Shown piece by piece: positions 42,464 through 51,422 of a DNA stretch of 64,000 nucleotides. Every line of letters starts with the position of its first letter. Position 1 is the stretch's first letter. This DNA comes from CAYSCZ01 sp051155775 (GTDB lineage: Bacteria > Bacteroidota > Bacteroidia > Cytophagales > Cyclobacteriaceae). The stretch is taken from assembly GCA_051155775.1 (NCBI GenBank), contig DAXETV010000046.1, forward strand, positions 1 through 64,000, written 5' to 3'. Under the pieces are notes generated by a model, which was not told where the DNA came from, searched no databases, and worked only from the letters and a program-made list of their open reading frames with translations. The position numbers and the translations under genes are program-made.

Positions 42464-43558
42464 CTATTCAATACCCGTAAATAAACGGCTCCATCTAACC
42501 CGTGTGAAGAACTTGTATAGTGGGCCATTTTCAAGGGAAAACCAGATAAACAATGCCTTGCCCACCACATGATCCTGAGGTACGAAGCCCCAATACCTTG
42601 AATCCAGGGAATTGTGTCTGTTATCTCCCATCATAAAATAGTAGTCCTGTTTGAAGGTATATTCATCTATTTCCTCGCCATTAATGAATAATTTATTGTC
42701 CCTTATTTCAGGATTTTCGTTACCATCAAATGTTATGATCACGTTTTTGTAGATGGCCAGGGTTGAATCATTTATATCTATTGTTTCACCCTCAGCAGGG
42801 ATATGGAGTGGTCCAAAATTATCCACCGTCCATCCGAAATCTTTTTCATCAGGGAAGATATCCTGGGTGAATGTGCCTTTTTCAAATATCCGTTCCTCCA
42901 CATTGCTTATGAAATCATAGCTCTGCAGGATCTCCGCATTTTTTTTAGTGGTATGCACGATGTAACCCCCGGGGGCCTTTGTTACATCCGTAATGTCTAG
43001 TTTTTTAAATACCCGGTTTCGAATATCAGTGTTGGTGTACACTGAAAATGCAGTTTGTTTGATTCCTGGACTCTGGATTGGATTCCCATCAATGTGTACT
43101 TTTTTATTAATGATTTCAATATTATCACCGGGCAGACCTATACATCTTTTTATATAATAGGTCTTCATGTCCACCGGATAATGAAATTCCATAGGATAAT
43201 TAAAGACCACCGGATCATTCCGTTTGATCTCTGAAAACCCGGGTAATCGATAAAAGGGTAACTGAATCCAGTCTAAATAAGATCTGACATTTAATACTGG
43301 AACTTTTTGATGCGTAAGGGGTACCTGAAGTGGTGTTTTGAATGTTCGTGAACCATAATGGAACTTACTAACAAAGAGATAATCACCAACTAACAGCGAT
43401 TTTTCCATGGAGGGTGTTGGTATAGTAAATGCTTCCATCACCAGCCACCTGATCAGTGATGCTGCGATTACAGCAAACACAATTGCATCAACCCATTCCC
43501 TTACTAAACCTTTCTTCTTTCTTTCTTTTTTCTTTTTTTTAAAGGACAATACGTTCAT
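42464..43558 (-). CDS. lepB: Signal peptidase I
   Basis: 364 residues. N-terminal basic tail and one membrane helix (about 22-42), then Ser50 in IPTPSMEKSLLVGDYLFVSK, catalytic Lys137 in YYIKRCIGLPGDN, and box E-type YFMMGDNRHNSLDSRYWGF. Between the catalytic half and box E there is a ~130-residue beta domain, typical of Bacteroidota and much longer than in Bacillus. Cleaves signal peptides at the outer face of the inner membrane. It follows the degenerate LytM gene by 3 bases on the same strand. Confidence 0.95.
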   Translation of the reverse strand: MNVLSFKKKKKERKKKGLVREWVDAIVFAVIAASLIRWLVMEAFTIPTPSMEKSLLVGDYLFVSKFHYGSRTFKTPLQVPLTHQKVPVLNVRSYLDWIQLPFYRLPGFSEIKRNDPVVFNYPMEFHYPVDMKTYYIKRCIGLPGDNIEIINKKVHIDGNPIQSPGIKQTAFSVYTNTDIRNRVFKKLDITDVTKAPGGYIVHTTKKNAEILQSYDFISNVEERIFEKGTFTQDIFPDEKDFGWTVDNFGPLHIPAEGETIDINDSTLAIYKNVIITFDGNENPEIRDNKLFINGEEIDEYTFKQDYYFMMGDNRHNSLDSRYWGFVPQDHVVGKALFIWFSLENGPLYKFFTRVRWSRLFTGIE

Positions 43559-43561
43559 AAG

Positions 43562-44254
43562 TTAATCTTCACTTAGGTATGATTCAGGGTCAACACACTC
43601 ATTGTTTCTAAATATTTCATAATGAAGATGCGCTTTTGATGACCCAATTTTTCCTGAAAGCGCAATATTATCGCCTTTTTTCACAAAAGCCCCCTCCTCA
43701 ACTTTTATTTCTGATAAGCTGGCATATAATGTTGAAAATTCATTGTTATGTTTAACTATAATATAATTTCCATAGTCTTTTGATGCGTCAACAATGACCA
43801 CCTCACCGCGTGCTGCTGAGAGAACCTTGGTTCCAAACGGAGCTATTATATCAATTCCATTCTGTTTCTTAATTGCTCCATTGATGGTATGATCACCAAA
43901 GGTTAATGCTGTTTTGTAGCCATTTCCAAGAGGATGAATATCAGGTTTTTCCTGTGCATCCACACCAATGACCATGGTAAATAATAACACCACAATAGCC
44001 AGGCTAACGTTTTTTGTTCTTGACAAAATCTTTCTTTGAAGGAGTTTTTGTCTATTTTTTTCTATTGCCTGGAGGTCAAATTCTTCCAGGACAGTATTAA
44101 CGGCATCGTGAAAATTACTTCCTTCTACTAAGAGATCTTCAACCTTGCAAATGACATGGTCCATTACTTCATTTCTAAGTGATTCATTGGACAATCTATT
44201 TGCTTTCAGTCGATCATTAATGTAATTTATTTGAATAGAATCAGCAATATTCAT
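43562..44254 (-). CDS. Membrane-anchored protein with degenerate M23/LytM domain
   Basis: 230 residues. Residues 1-75 are helical and charged, resembling the small soluble prefix domains (HAAS/permease-prefix type) encoded beside PadR regulators. A hydrophobic helix spans 82-98. Residues ~115-228 form a LytM/M23 domain (NGIDIIAPFGTKV, GNYIIVKH, then AHLHYEIFRN). Of the usual zinc and catalytic residues, the first His is Gln131 and the TLYxHL His is Ser179; Asp135 and the HLH pair (209-211) remain. So an active endopeptidase is unlikely; an amidase-activator role like EnvC is possible. Start is 1 base after the PadR gene. Confidence 0.78.
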   Translation of the reverse strand: MNIADSIQINYINDRLKANRLSNESLRNEVMDHVICKVEDLLVEGSNFHDAVNTVLEEFDLQAIEKNRQKLLQRKILSRTKNVSLAIVVLLFTMVIGVDAQEKPDIHPLGNGYKTALTFGDHTINGAIKKQNGIDIIAPFGTKVLSAARGEVVIVDASKDYGNYIIVKHNNEFSTLYASLSEIKVEEGAFVKKGDNIALSGKIGSSKAHLHYEIFRNNECVDPESYLSED

Positions 44255-44255
44255 T

Positions 44256-44582
44256 TTATTGGGGTTTTAATAGAAGATTGATGGTGTTAATGAAATCATA
44301 GAACTCATTTACCAGTTGACCCGATGTAGCACCGCCTTTTGAGGTCAGATAGTAATATTTCCTTATTCTTTTTCCAATTTTCTGTGTTTCTGTCTTTAAA
44401 TAGCCATCAGCTTCTAACCGATGTAATGTGGGGTAAAGTGCGCCTTCAGTTAACTGAATTTTTCCATCGGTCATTTTCTTAACTTCCTGGGTAATTTCAT
44501 AGCCATACATCCTTTCATTTTCTTTTAATAATTTCAGGATTATAGTTTTTAATGTTCCTTTTAATAATTCTTTTGAATGCAT
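44256..44582 (-). CDS. PadR family transcriptional regulator
   Basis: 108 residues. Winged helix: LKGTLKTIILKLLKENERMY, then GYEITQEVKKMTDGKIQLTE, and EGALYPTLHRLEADGYLK followed by a RKYYYLT wing, a PadR-type hallmark. PadR proteins repress their own operon and neighbouring membrane or efflux genes. It is the first gene of the leftward PadR/LytM run. A 7-7-7 inverted repeat at 44607-44627 lies 25 bases upstream and is a plausible operator. Confidence 0.93.
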   Translation of the reverse strand: MHSKELLKGTLKTIILKLLKENERMYGYEITQEVKKMTDGKIQLTEGALYPTLHRLEADGYLKTETQKIGKRIRKYYYLTSKGGATSGQLVNEFYDFINTINLLLKPQ

Positions 44583-44606
44583 TGGACAAAGATATATAAG
44601 AAATTA

Positions 44607-44627
44607 ATACATAGATTTATTATGTAT
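44607..44627. promoter_or_regulatory. Inverted repeat upstream of padR-like gene (candidate operator)
   Basis: ATACATA, 7-base spacer, TATGTAT. PadR regulators commonly bind AT-rich ATGT/ACAT dyads. The left arm is part of ATTAATACATA, which recurs as an exact 11-base direct repeat at 44691-44701, next to the divergent gene at 44715. Confidence 0.45.
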
Positions 44628-44714
44628 ATAAATTATTTATAAGTTAATTTTATAGAAATATTTAAGTCATAACATTTATATTAATTGATTATTAATACAT
44701 AAAAGCAATTTCAC

Positions 44715-45122
44715 ATGGAGATATCCGTAGAACGATTAAATAGTTTAAGTGCTCAGATAATAGAATACTTTAATGTTTCAGAGGATGAAGTAAATCCAAG
44801 ATTACATCCTAATAAAGTGTCATTCATCAAGCGTATAGCAAAGCATTGGACATCCGAGGGTATAATGGTTACTGAGGAGATAATGGGTGACCTTGAATTT
44901 ATTTTACAGTATTTTGACAAAGGTCAGTCAATACCGGAAGATGATGCAAGAAATATACTGGTTGAACTAAGAAGGGCACATAGTATTGTGATCAAATATC
45001 AAAACATCATGAAACATTTTAACGTTGATGACTTTCTTGTCAGAAAATTTGTAAATAACGTTAACACCATAGAAAACGATCTTGATGAAGTCAATAGCAG
45101 GCTATCTAAGATTAGGGATTAA
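44715..45122 (+). CDS. Hypothetical soluble protein
   Basis: 135 residues, no signal or membrane segment. Mostly helical: VERLNSLSAQIIEYFNVSED, then FIKRIAKHWTSEGIMVTEE, LEFILQYFDKGQSIPED and a final NNVNTIENDLDEVNSRLSKI that should form a coiled coil. Not recognised. It is divergent from the PadR operon and carries an 11-base copy of its operator arm 14 bases before its ATG, so it may be controlled by the same regulator (inference). Confidence 0.6.
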   Translation: MEISVERLNSLSAQIIEYFNVSEDEVNPRLHPNKVSFIKRIAKHWTSEGIMVTEEIMGDLEFILQYFDKGQSIPEDDARNILVELRRAHSIVIKYQNIMKHFNVDDFLVRKFVNNVNTIENDLDEVNSRLSKIRD

Positions 45123-45150
45123 AATTCCATTACAAAGATAATTTTTTATC

Positions 45151-45158
45151 TAACTTTG
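45151..45158 (+). promoter_or_regulatory. -7 promoter box for tRNA-Met
   Basis: TAACTTTG matches TAnnTTTG exactly and lies 13 bases before the mature tRNA start. A -33-like TTAC is at 45130-45133. Confidence 0.65.
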
Positions 45159-45171
45159 CAATCCAAATTTT

Positions 45172-45245
45172 GGCGAGGTAGCTCAGCTGGTTAGAGCGCA
45201 GGATTCATAACCCTGAGGTCGGGGGTTCAAGTCCCCCCTTCGCTA
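45172..45245 (+). tRNA. tRNA-Met (anticodon CAT)
   Basis: 74 nt cloverleaf: acceptor GGCGAGG pairs with CTTCGCT (two G-U pairs), D arm GCTC/GAGC, anticodon arm CAGGA-TTCATAA-CCCTG (anticodon CAT with flanking T and AA), variable AGGTC, T arm GGGGG-TTCAAGT-CCCCC, discriminator A. CCA is not encoded. The G1-U72 closing pair and D-loop fit elongator Met or the Ile2 (lysidine) class; the two cannot be separated with certainty here. Initiator is unlikely since the three G-C anticodon-stem pairs are absent. Confidence 0.93.
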
Positions 45246-45350
45246 CTCATTTAGTCCTACACCTATCAATTCCTTTATTTATTCACAATAATCATAACAT
45301 CCCCGCCGGGACATAAGTATAAATCATAGTACCTACATATAATCAAATAC

Positions 45351-46679
45351 ATGACAGATCACCAGATTAAAATTCCAGAAACTGAAAAAAAGCGAGTAAT
45401 AATTGTTGGAGGTGGTTTTGGGGGTATCAAACTAGCCAAAAAATTGAGAAGTAAGGATTTTCAAGTGGTTATGTTTGATCGTCATAATTACCATACGTTC
45501 CAGCCTTTGCTTTACCAGGTGGCCACGGCTGCACTGGAGCCTGACTCAATTGCCGGGCCTCTCAGGAAAATGTTGGAAAATAATAAGGATTTTTATTTTC
45601 GTATGGCTGAAGTTACTGGTTTGGATCCCAACCAACAGGAGGTGATAACAGTCATTGGAAGATTGAAATATGATTACCTGGTGCTCGCATATGGCACTGT
45701 GACCAACTACTTCGGAAATCAGGATTTTGAACAAAAATCCTTTCCTTTGAAACAAGTTCCCCATGCGCTTAACCTAAGAAGTTATATTCTTCAGAATTTT
45801 GAAAATGCTGTACTTAAAAATGACGATAAAGAGATCCAGCAGCTTATGAATTTTGTCATCGTTGGGGGAGGTCCTACAGGTGTGGAGGTTGCCGGCGCAT
45901 TAGGTGAGCTAAAACTGCATGTGCTTCCCAGGGATTATCCCGACTTAAACTTTAAGCGTATGGAAATCTTTCTTATTGAGGGCCAATCAAGGTTGTTGCC
46001 AGCAATGTCGAAGTCGTCCAGCGAAAGAGCGTATAAGTACTTGAAAAAGTTTGACGTTAACGTACAGATAGAAAAATTTGTCCAGGATTATGACGGTGAA
46101 AAAGTAACACTGAGCGACGGACTAACTATACCTACCAAAACACTGGTTTGGGCAGCAGGGGTAACCGGAAGCAAGATAGAAGGGATACCAGAGGAGGTTT
46201 CGCAAAGAGGTAGGATTTTAGTAAATGAATACAATCAGGTGAAGGGATTTGATAATATTTTTGCCATCGGTGACATTGCTATGATGAAGACTGACCTTTT
46301 AACCGATGGCCATCCGCAGTTAGCCCCTGTGGCCATGCAGCAGGGACAATTATTAGGTAAAAACCTTATAAAGATTAATAACGGGAAGAAACCAGAGAAA
46401 TTCAAATATCATCATAAAGGATCCATGGCCACTATTGGCAGAAACAGGGCAGTGGTTGACTTACCTGGAAAGGTTCATTTTGGAGGTCTTCTGGCCTGGA
46501 TTACCTGGATGTTTGTCCATTTACTTCAGTTGATAGGCTTTAGAAATAAACTGGTGGTCTTTAGCAACTGGGCATGGAATTATTTTACTTATGATAGAGG
46601 AACAAGATTGATTATACGCCCTTTTCATCGAAAAGAAGCGCCTAAGGAGGTCAAAAAAACCGGATCTGTTGCATTATGA
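45351..46679 (+). CDS. ndh: Type II NADH:quinone oxidoreductase (NDH-2)
   Basis: 442 residues. FAD motif VIIVGGGFGGIKLAKKL, then YHTFQPLLYQVATAALEPDS, the second dinucleotide motif FVIVGGGPTGVEVAGALGEL, and FAIGDIAMMKTD with quinone-side APVAMQQGQLLGKN. C-terminal hydrophobic segment LAWITWMFVHLLQLIGF anchors the enzyme to the membrane. Transfers electrons from NADH to menaquinone without proton pumping. The catalytic NDH-2 pattern is complete. Monocistronic, 105 bases after tRNA-Met. Confidence 0.9.
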   Translation: MTDHQIKIPETEKKRVIIVGGGFGGIKLAKKLRSKDFQVVMFDRHNYHTFQPLLYQVATAALEPDSIAGPLRKMLENNKDFYFRMAEVTGLDPNQQEVITVIGRLKYDYLVLAYGTVTNYFGNQDFEQKSFPLKQVPHALNLRSYILQNFENAVLKNDDKEIQQLMNFVIVGGGPTGVEVAGALGELKLHVLPRDYPDLNFKRMEIFLIEGQSRLLPAMSKSSSERAYKYLKKFDVNVQIEKFVQDYDGEKVTLSDGLTIPTKTLVWAAGVTGSKIEGIPEEVSQRGRILVNEYNQVKGFDNIFAIGDIAMMKTDLLTDGHPQLAPVAMQQGQLLGKNLIKINNGKKPEKFKYHHKGSMATIGRNRAVVDLPGKVHFGGLLAWITWMFVHLLQLIGFRNKLVVFSNWAWNYFTYDRGTRLIIRPFHRKEAPKEVKKTGSVAL

Positions 46680-46786
46680 AGGTAAATAAACTTATTGTTC
46701 ATAATAATTGATTATACAATTTATAGGTATGATTGACATTTCCATTTTTTTTCTTACCTTAAGACGTGTATTAATAAAGTAGAGAT

Positions 46787-47179
46787 ATGGAAAAGATAGA
46801 ATATGAGGGCGAATATGAAATCAACGCTTCCAAGAAGATGTTGTTCCCTTATTTAAGCACAGCAAGTGGGCTTTCTCAATGGTTTGCAGATGATGTAAAT
46901 ATTAATGAGGATAAAGTATTTGTTTTCGTATGGGATGGAGAAGAAACCAAGGCCAAATTAGTATCACAGCGGTCTAACAGTCATGTGAAATTTGAATTCT
47001 TTTCTAAAGAAAACAATGAGGAACCCAATACACTGGAATTGCGTCTGGAACAAAACGAAATAACTCAATCTGTCTTTATTCATGTAAAAGATTACTCAGA
47101 CATGGTGGAAGATGAAGATGAAGCACGTGAACTTTGGGATAATCTTATCCATGATTTAAAAGAAATAATTGGCGGGTAA
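46787..47179 (+). CDS. START-like (SRPBCC) domain protein
   Basis: 130 residues. Begins EYEGEYEINASKKMLFPYLS followed by TASGLSQWFADDVN and FVWDGEETKAKLVSQR, the START/AHSA1-like pattern used for small Bacteroidota proteins; the end is acidic and helical (DEARELWDNLIHDLKEI). The fold has a hydrophobic cavity but no ligand is known. It precedes the LptF/G-like permease gene by 27 bases, an arrangement I believe is common in this phylum. Confidence 0.78.
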   Translation: MEKIEYEGEYEINASKKMLFPYLSTASGLSQWFADDVNINEDKVFVFVWDGEETKAKLVSQRSNSHVKFEFFSKENNEEPNTLELRLEQNEITQSVFIHVKDYSDMVEDEDEARELWDNLIHDLKEIIGG

Positions 47180-47206
47180 CTAAACATCTGTTCCTTTGCG
47201 ATATAT

Positions 47207-48811
47207 ATGAAAAAAGTTGATAAACTAATTTTATCCACTTTTATATGGCCATTTTTACTGACTACTATCCTGGCCATATTTATTCTGTTGATACAATTTA
47301 TGCTGAAGTACTTTGACGACTTTGTCGGTAAAGGCCTGGGATTTGTAGTATTTGTAAAGCTCATAATATTTTTTAGTATGAATGTTGCCAGGGATGCCCT
47401 GCCGCTTGGTGTATTGGTCTCCTCTTTGATGACCTATGGTAATCTTGGGCAACACTTTGAACTGACCGCTATAAAAGGCGCTGGTATCTCCTTAGTCAGA
47501 ACACTTAGACCTATATTTTTCTTCGTGGTTGTGTTGTCCCTCATTGCATTTTATTTTAATGATCGCATCGTGCCTGTCACAAATTTAAAAGCTTACAGTT
47601 TGCTTTATGATATTAAAAAGAAAAAACCGTCATTCGATTTGAATGAAGGGCAGTTCTACAATGGAATACCAGGTTATAGCATCAAGGTCAATAAAAAATT
47701 TCCCAATGGGTTTTCATTAAAAGACGTGATTATTTATGATCATTCTAATCCTAAGTCTAAAGGCAATAGCACCGTGATCTTAGCTGACTCTGCAAAAATG
47801 TACTCGATATTGAATGATACGTATTTGAAACTGGAGCTTTTTGATGGCAATACTTATGCAGAATTTCCTCCAAAAGAACGAAGGGAAAAAATAAAACAGC
47901 TTGAACGACGAGCATTTGAGAAGATGGATATTGTGATGGATATGTCTTCCTTCAATATGGTGAGAACGGATGAAAAGCTCTTTGCCGGTAGCCGATTAAT
48001 GAAGAATATTAAGCAGCTCACAGAAGATATTGACTCACTAAATAAGACCGTACTAATCAATAAACAAAAGCTATACTACCGGGCTAATAATTTCTACGTG
48101 CATCACCTGGATAATCGTATCGATCCAATTATCCCGGTAGGTCAATTGACAGACTCTGCCTCCGATAAATCTAACACCAAAAAGCAAAAAAATACTAAAG
48201 CAGTAAAGGAAAAAGCGTCTTTTTTCCCTTTTGACCTTTCTCAAGACCCCAATCAGAAGATTAAAAAATCAAGAATAAGAAATATCGATAAGAAAGATAC
48301 CGCTGAGTACTTATTTGAAATTGATACATTGTTTAAAGCTGAATATAAACGGAAAAATATTATTAACAATGCTTTAAATAAAGCAAGGTCGTCCAATGTT
48401 ATTTTACAAAGTAGCTACAGGAATGTAAAGCGGGTAACTGAAGAAATGTACAGGCATATTATTGAAAAAAATAAAAAGTATGCCCAATCATTTGCCTGCC
48501 TGGTAATGTTTTTGATAGGTGCTCCCTTGGGTGCTATAATAAAAAAAGGAGGATTAGGTTTTCCGGTCATCATTTCGGTGGTATTCTACATAATATATTA
48601 TGTTATAAATATTTTAAGTGAAAAATGGGCAAGAGAAGGTTTTATTGATGGCCAGGTAAGTGTGTGGATGGCAGATGTCCTTTTATTGCCCATAGGTTTG
48701 TTTTTTCTGCGTCAGGCCAGAATTGATGCCCGATTATTTGATAGTGATTTCTATAATGTGATGATAGATAAGATTAAACAGTTTTTAAAGGTTAATAATC
48801 AAAGAAAATGA
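47207..48811 (+). CDS. LptF/LptG (YjgP/YjgQ) family permease
   Basis: 534 residues. N-terminal helices start KKVDKLILSTFIWPFLLTTI, followed by ARDALPLGVLVSSLMTYGNL, the YjgP/YjgQ hallmark. A jellyroll periplasmic part with GQFYNGIPGYSIKVNKKF follows, and three C-terminal helices (LVMFLIGAPLGAIIKKGGLG). An unusually long charged stretch with a KKQKNTKAVKEK segment (about 320-370) is inserted before them. Such permeases extract lipopolysaccharide with LptB. Which of LptF or LptG it corresponds to cannot be decided. A near-consensus TTCCTTTG lies at 47191-47198. Confidence 0.88.
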   Translation: MKKVDKLILSTFIWPFLLTTILAIFILLIQFMLKYFDDFVGKGLGFVVFVKLIIFFSMNVARDALPLGVLVSSLMTYGNLGQHFELTAIKGAGISLVRTLRPIFFFVVVLSLIAFYFNDRIVPVTNLKAYSLLYDIKKKKPSFDLNEGQFYNGIPGYSIKVNKKFPNGFSLKDVIIYDHSNPKSKGNSTVILADSAKMYSILNDTYLKLELFDGNTYAEFPPKERREKIKQLERRAFEKMDIVMDMSSFNMVRTDEKLFAGSRLMKNIKQLTEDIDSLNKTVLINKQKLYYRANNFYVHHLDNRIDPIIPVGQLTDSASDKSNTKKQKNTKAVKEKASFFPFDLSQDPNQKIKKSRIRNIDKKDTAEYLFEIDTLFKAEYKRKNIINNALNKARSSNVILQSSYRNVKRVTEEMYRHIIEKNKKYAQSFACLVMFLIGAPLGAIIKKGGLGFPVIISVVFYIIYYVINILSEKWAREGFIDGQVSVWMADVLLLPIGLFFLRQARIDARLFDSDFYNVMIDKIKQFLKVNNQRK

Positions 48812-48813
48812 TA

Positions 48814-48841
48814 TTGGATTATTTAAAATAATTTAACTTTG
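48814..48841 (+). promoter_or_regulatory. Promoter of rpsO (-33/-7)
   Basis: TAACTTTG at 48834-48841 matches the -7 consensus; TTG at 48814-48816 lies 17 bases upstream as the -33 element. The rpsO ATG is 32 bases downstream. The box is identical to that of tRNA-Met. Confidence 0.65.
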
Positions 48842-48873
48842 CAGGCTAAATAAAAAAAAGTATAGTTTATAAT

Positions 48874-49149
48874 ATGTATCTAGACACTGAAAAGAAGCAG
48901 GATTTATTTGAAACACATGGGATTCTGAAAACAAAAAAGGATACCGGTTCACCTGAATCGCAAATTGCGCTGTTTTCTTACAGAATAAATCATCTTACTG
49001 ACCACTTAAAGAAAAATAAGAAGGATCATTCTTCAAGACTGGGACTATTGAAATTAGTTGGTAAGAGAAGAAAGTTGTTAAACTATCTCTACAAGAATGA
49101 TATTGAGCGTTACAGAGCTATTATTGCTGATTTAAAACTTAGAAAATAA
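48874..49149 (+). CDS. rpsO: 30S ribosomal protein S15
   Basis: 91 residues, standard length (89-91). S15 motifs: DTGSPESQIALFSYRINHLT, DHLKKNKKDHSSRLGLLKLV and GKRRKLLNYLYKNDIERY (the second printed with the first residue as K-D-T-G in full). Binds 16S rRNA central domain and forms a subunit bridge. It has its own promoter and is followed by a strong terminator, after which pnp begins; the rpsO-pnp order is widely conserved. Confidence 0.97.
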   Translation: MYLDTEKKQDLFETHGILKTKKDTGSPESQIALFSYRINHLTDHLKKNKKDHSSRLGLLKLVGKRRKLLNYLYKNDIERYRAIIADLKLRK

Positions 49150-49159
49150 TTCGGTTAAG

Positions 49160-49186
49160 GGAACCATACTTTGGTTCCTTTTTTAT
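49160..49186 (+). terminator. Rho-independent terminator after rpsO
   Basis: GGAACCA (49160-49166), loop TACTT, TGGTTCC (49172-49178), followed by eight T residues. Begins 10 bases after the rpsO stop, so rpsO and pnp are largely separate transcripts. Confidence 0.9.
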
Positions 49187-49263
49187 TCCATCCTTCCAGT
49201 AAAACCACCTTATTAATTAATTAATTTCTATAACAATTAAATTTCACACCTTATCTTAAATAA

Positions 49264-51405
49264 ATGAAACCAGAGGGAATAACTAAATCGATCCAACTCA
49301 AAGACGGAAGAGAGATATCCATAGAAACAGGCAGGCTGGCTAAGCAGGCCGATGGTGCAGTTGTAGTGAAAATGGGCAAAACGATGATTTTAGCTACTGC
49401 AGTATCCAAAACTGATCCTCTAGAAGGTGCAGATTTTATGCCCCTATCGGTAGACTACCAGGAGAAATTCGCTGCAGCTGGAAAAATACCCGGGGGATTT
49501 TTAAAACGGGAAGGCAGACTTTCAGACTATGAGGTTCTGGTATCGAGATTAGTCGACAGAATTTTAAGGCCTATGTTTCCTGATGATTACCATGCGGATA
49601 CTCAGATAAACCTTTCATTAATTTCCGCAGATGAGGAAGTATTTCCTGATGCTCTGGCGGCTTTAGCCGCCTCAGCAGCGCTGTCTATTTCAGATATACC
49701 GTTCAACGGGCCGATTTCTGAGGTTCGGGTGATCAAACTTGGAGATGAATACCACATAAACCCTTCGCCAAAGCAAATTACAGAGGCTTCTTTAGACTTG
49801 ATGGTGGGTGCCTCCTATGACAATATAGCAATGGTTGAAGGTGAGTCGAATGAAGTTTCTGAAGGTGAAATGTTGGAGGCTTTGAAAGTGGCACATGAAG
49901 CCATCAAAGAACAATGCATATTACAAAAAGATCTGATAGAAGCTATTGGGGGCGTTGAAAAAAGGGAATATGATCATGAGGTTCATGATGAAGAGCTTAA
50001 AGAAAAAATTTATAAAGACTATTTTGATAAGGTATACGATATTGCATCAAAAGGAATAGCAAATAAATCTGAAAGAAAAAGCCAGTTTGATGCCATAAAA
50101 GAAGCTTTTGTAGAATCCCTTCCGGAAGATGATGAAACTGATGAGGATCTGATAAATAAATATTTCCATAATCTTGAAAAAGACGCTATTAGAAAATATG
50201 TGTTAGATACACATAAACGTATCGACAATCGTGATCTTGATGAAATTCGACCCATATGGTCGGAAGTCGACTACCTGCCTTCCGCTCACGGCTCTGCAAT
50301 ATTTACAAGGGGTGAGACACAATCTTTAACAACAGTAACTGTTGGTACCAAGCTGGACGAGCAAATGATCGATGGGGCTATGATCTCAGGTTATAATAAA
50401 TTCATATTACATTATAATTTCCCTGGTTTTTCAACAGGAGAAGTTAAGCCAAATAGAGGGCCGGGCAGAAGAGAAGTGGGGCACGGTAACCTGGCATTGA
50501 GGGCCTTAAAGGCAGTAGTTCCTCCTGACCACGAGAACCCTTACACCGTTCGGGTTGTTTCGGATATTCTTGAATCAAATGGTTCGTCATCTATGGCGAC
50601 TGTTTGCGCAGGGACACTATCCCTTATGGATGCCGGCATTAAAATAAAAGCGCCTGTCTCCGGAATTGCTATGGGAATGATTTCTGACAGCGAAACTGGA
50701 AAATACGCCATACTCTCAGATATACTTGGAGATGAAGATCATCTGGGAGACATGGATTTTAAGGTAGCAGGTACGGAAGAAGGTATAACAGCCTGTCAGA
50801 TGGATATAAAGATCGATGGATTGTCATATGATTTACTTGCTGAGGCACTTGAACAGGCCAAAACGGGAAGATTGGAGATATTGAATAAAATGAAAGAAAG
50901 CATTTCCGAGCCAAGGACAGATTTGAAACCGACGGCTCCAAGAATCTATCAAATGAGGGTTGATAAAGACTTTATTGGTGCTATAATTGGGCCTGGTGGT
51001 AAAGTGATACAAGAGCTTCAGAAAGAAACAGGGGCTACAATTGTGATTGAAGAAAAAGATGAATTCGGGGAAGTGAACATTTTTTCTAATGATAAGGATT
51101 CTTTGGAAGGAGCTGTAAACAAAATAAAACAAATCGTTGCTGTCCCCGAAGTAGGTGCTGTATACGACGGGGTAGTAAAATCAATTATGCCATTTGGCGC
51201 CTTTATAGAATTTCTCCCTGGTAAGGATGGATTGTTACACATCTCTGAGATCAAGTGGGAAAGATTAGAAAGTATGGATGGCGTTTTGGAGGTTGGAGAA
51301 GAAGTGAAGGTTAAGTTGATAGAGGTAGATAAGAAAACAGGAAAATTTAGATTATCAAGAAAAGCATTACTCCCTAAACCTCCAAAAAAACAAAAAGCTG
51401 TCTAA
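49264..51405 (+). CDS. pnp: Polyribonucleotide nucleotidyltransferase (PNPase)
   Basis: 713 residues, typical. Two RNase PH domains: the first with PLSVDYQEKFAAAGKIPGGF, the second with RGETQSLTTVTVGT, HYNFPGFSTGEVKPNRG and ILESNGSSSMATVCAGTLSL; helical linker between. KH domain with FIGAIIGPGGKVIQELQKET, then S1 domain (GVVKSIMPFGAFIEFLPGKD, then GLLHISEI). Phosphorolytic 3'-5' RNA decay in the cytosol. The catalytic Asp cluster is in the second RNase PH domain (GDEDHLGDMDFKVAGT). Confidence 0.97.
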   Translation: MKPEGITKSIQLKDGREISIETGRLAKQADGAVVVKMGKTMILATAVSKTDPLEGADFMPLSVDYQEKFAAAGKIPGGFLKREGRLSDYEVLVSRLVDRILRPMFPDDYHADTQINLSLISADEEVFPDALAALAASAALSISDIPFNGPISEVRVIKLGDEYHINPSPKQITEASLDLMVGASYDNIAMVEGESNEVSEGEMLEALKVAHEAIKEQCILQKDLIEAIGGVEKREYDHEVHDEELKEKIYKDYFDKVYDIASKGIANKSERKSQFDAIKEAFVESLPEDDETDEDLINKYFHNLEKDAIRKYVLDTHKRIDNRDLDEIRPIWSEVDYLPSAHGSAIFTRGETQSLTTVTVGTKLDEQMIDGAMISGYNKFILHYNFPGFSTGEVKPNRGPGRREVGHGNLALRALKAVVPPDHENPYTVRVVSDILESNGSSSMATVCAGTLSLMDAGIKIKAPVSGIAMGMISDSETGKYAILSDILGDEDHLGDMDFKVAGTEEGITACQMDIKIDGLSYDLLAEALEQAKTGRLEILNKMKESISEPRTDLKPTAPRIYQMRVDKDFIGAIIGPGGKVIQELQKETGATIVIEEKDEFGEVNIFSNDKDSLEGAVNKIKQIVAVPEVGAVYDGVVKSIMPFGAFIEFLPGKDGLLHISEIKWERLESMDGVLEVGEEVKVKLIEVDKKTGKFRLSRKALLPKPPKKQKAV

Positions 51406-51422
51406 AGTTAGGTTGGTTAGTA

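Noticed and set aside
43562..44254. Active M23 endopeptidase annotation
   Set aside because: Two of the residues needed for zinc binding and catalysis are replaced (Gln131, Ser179).
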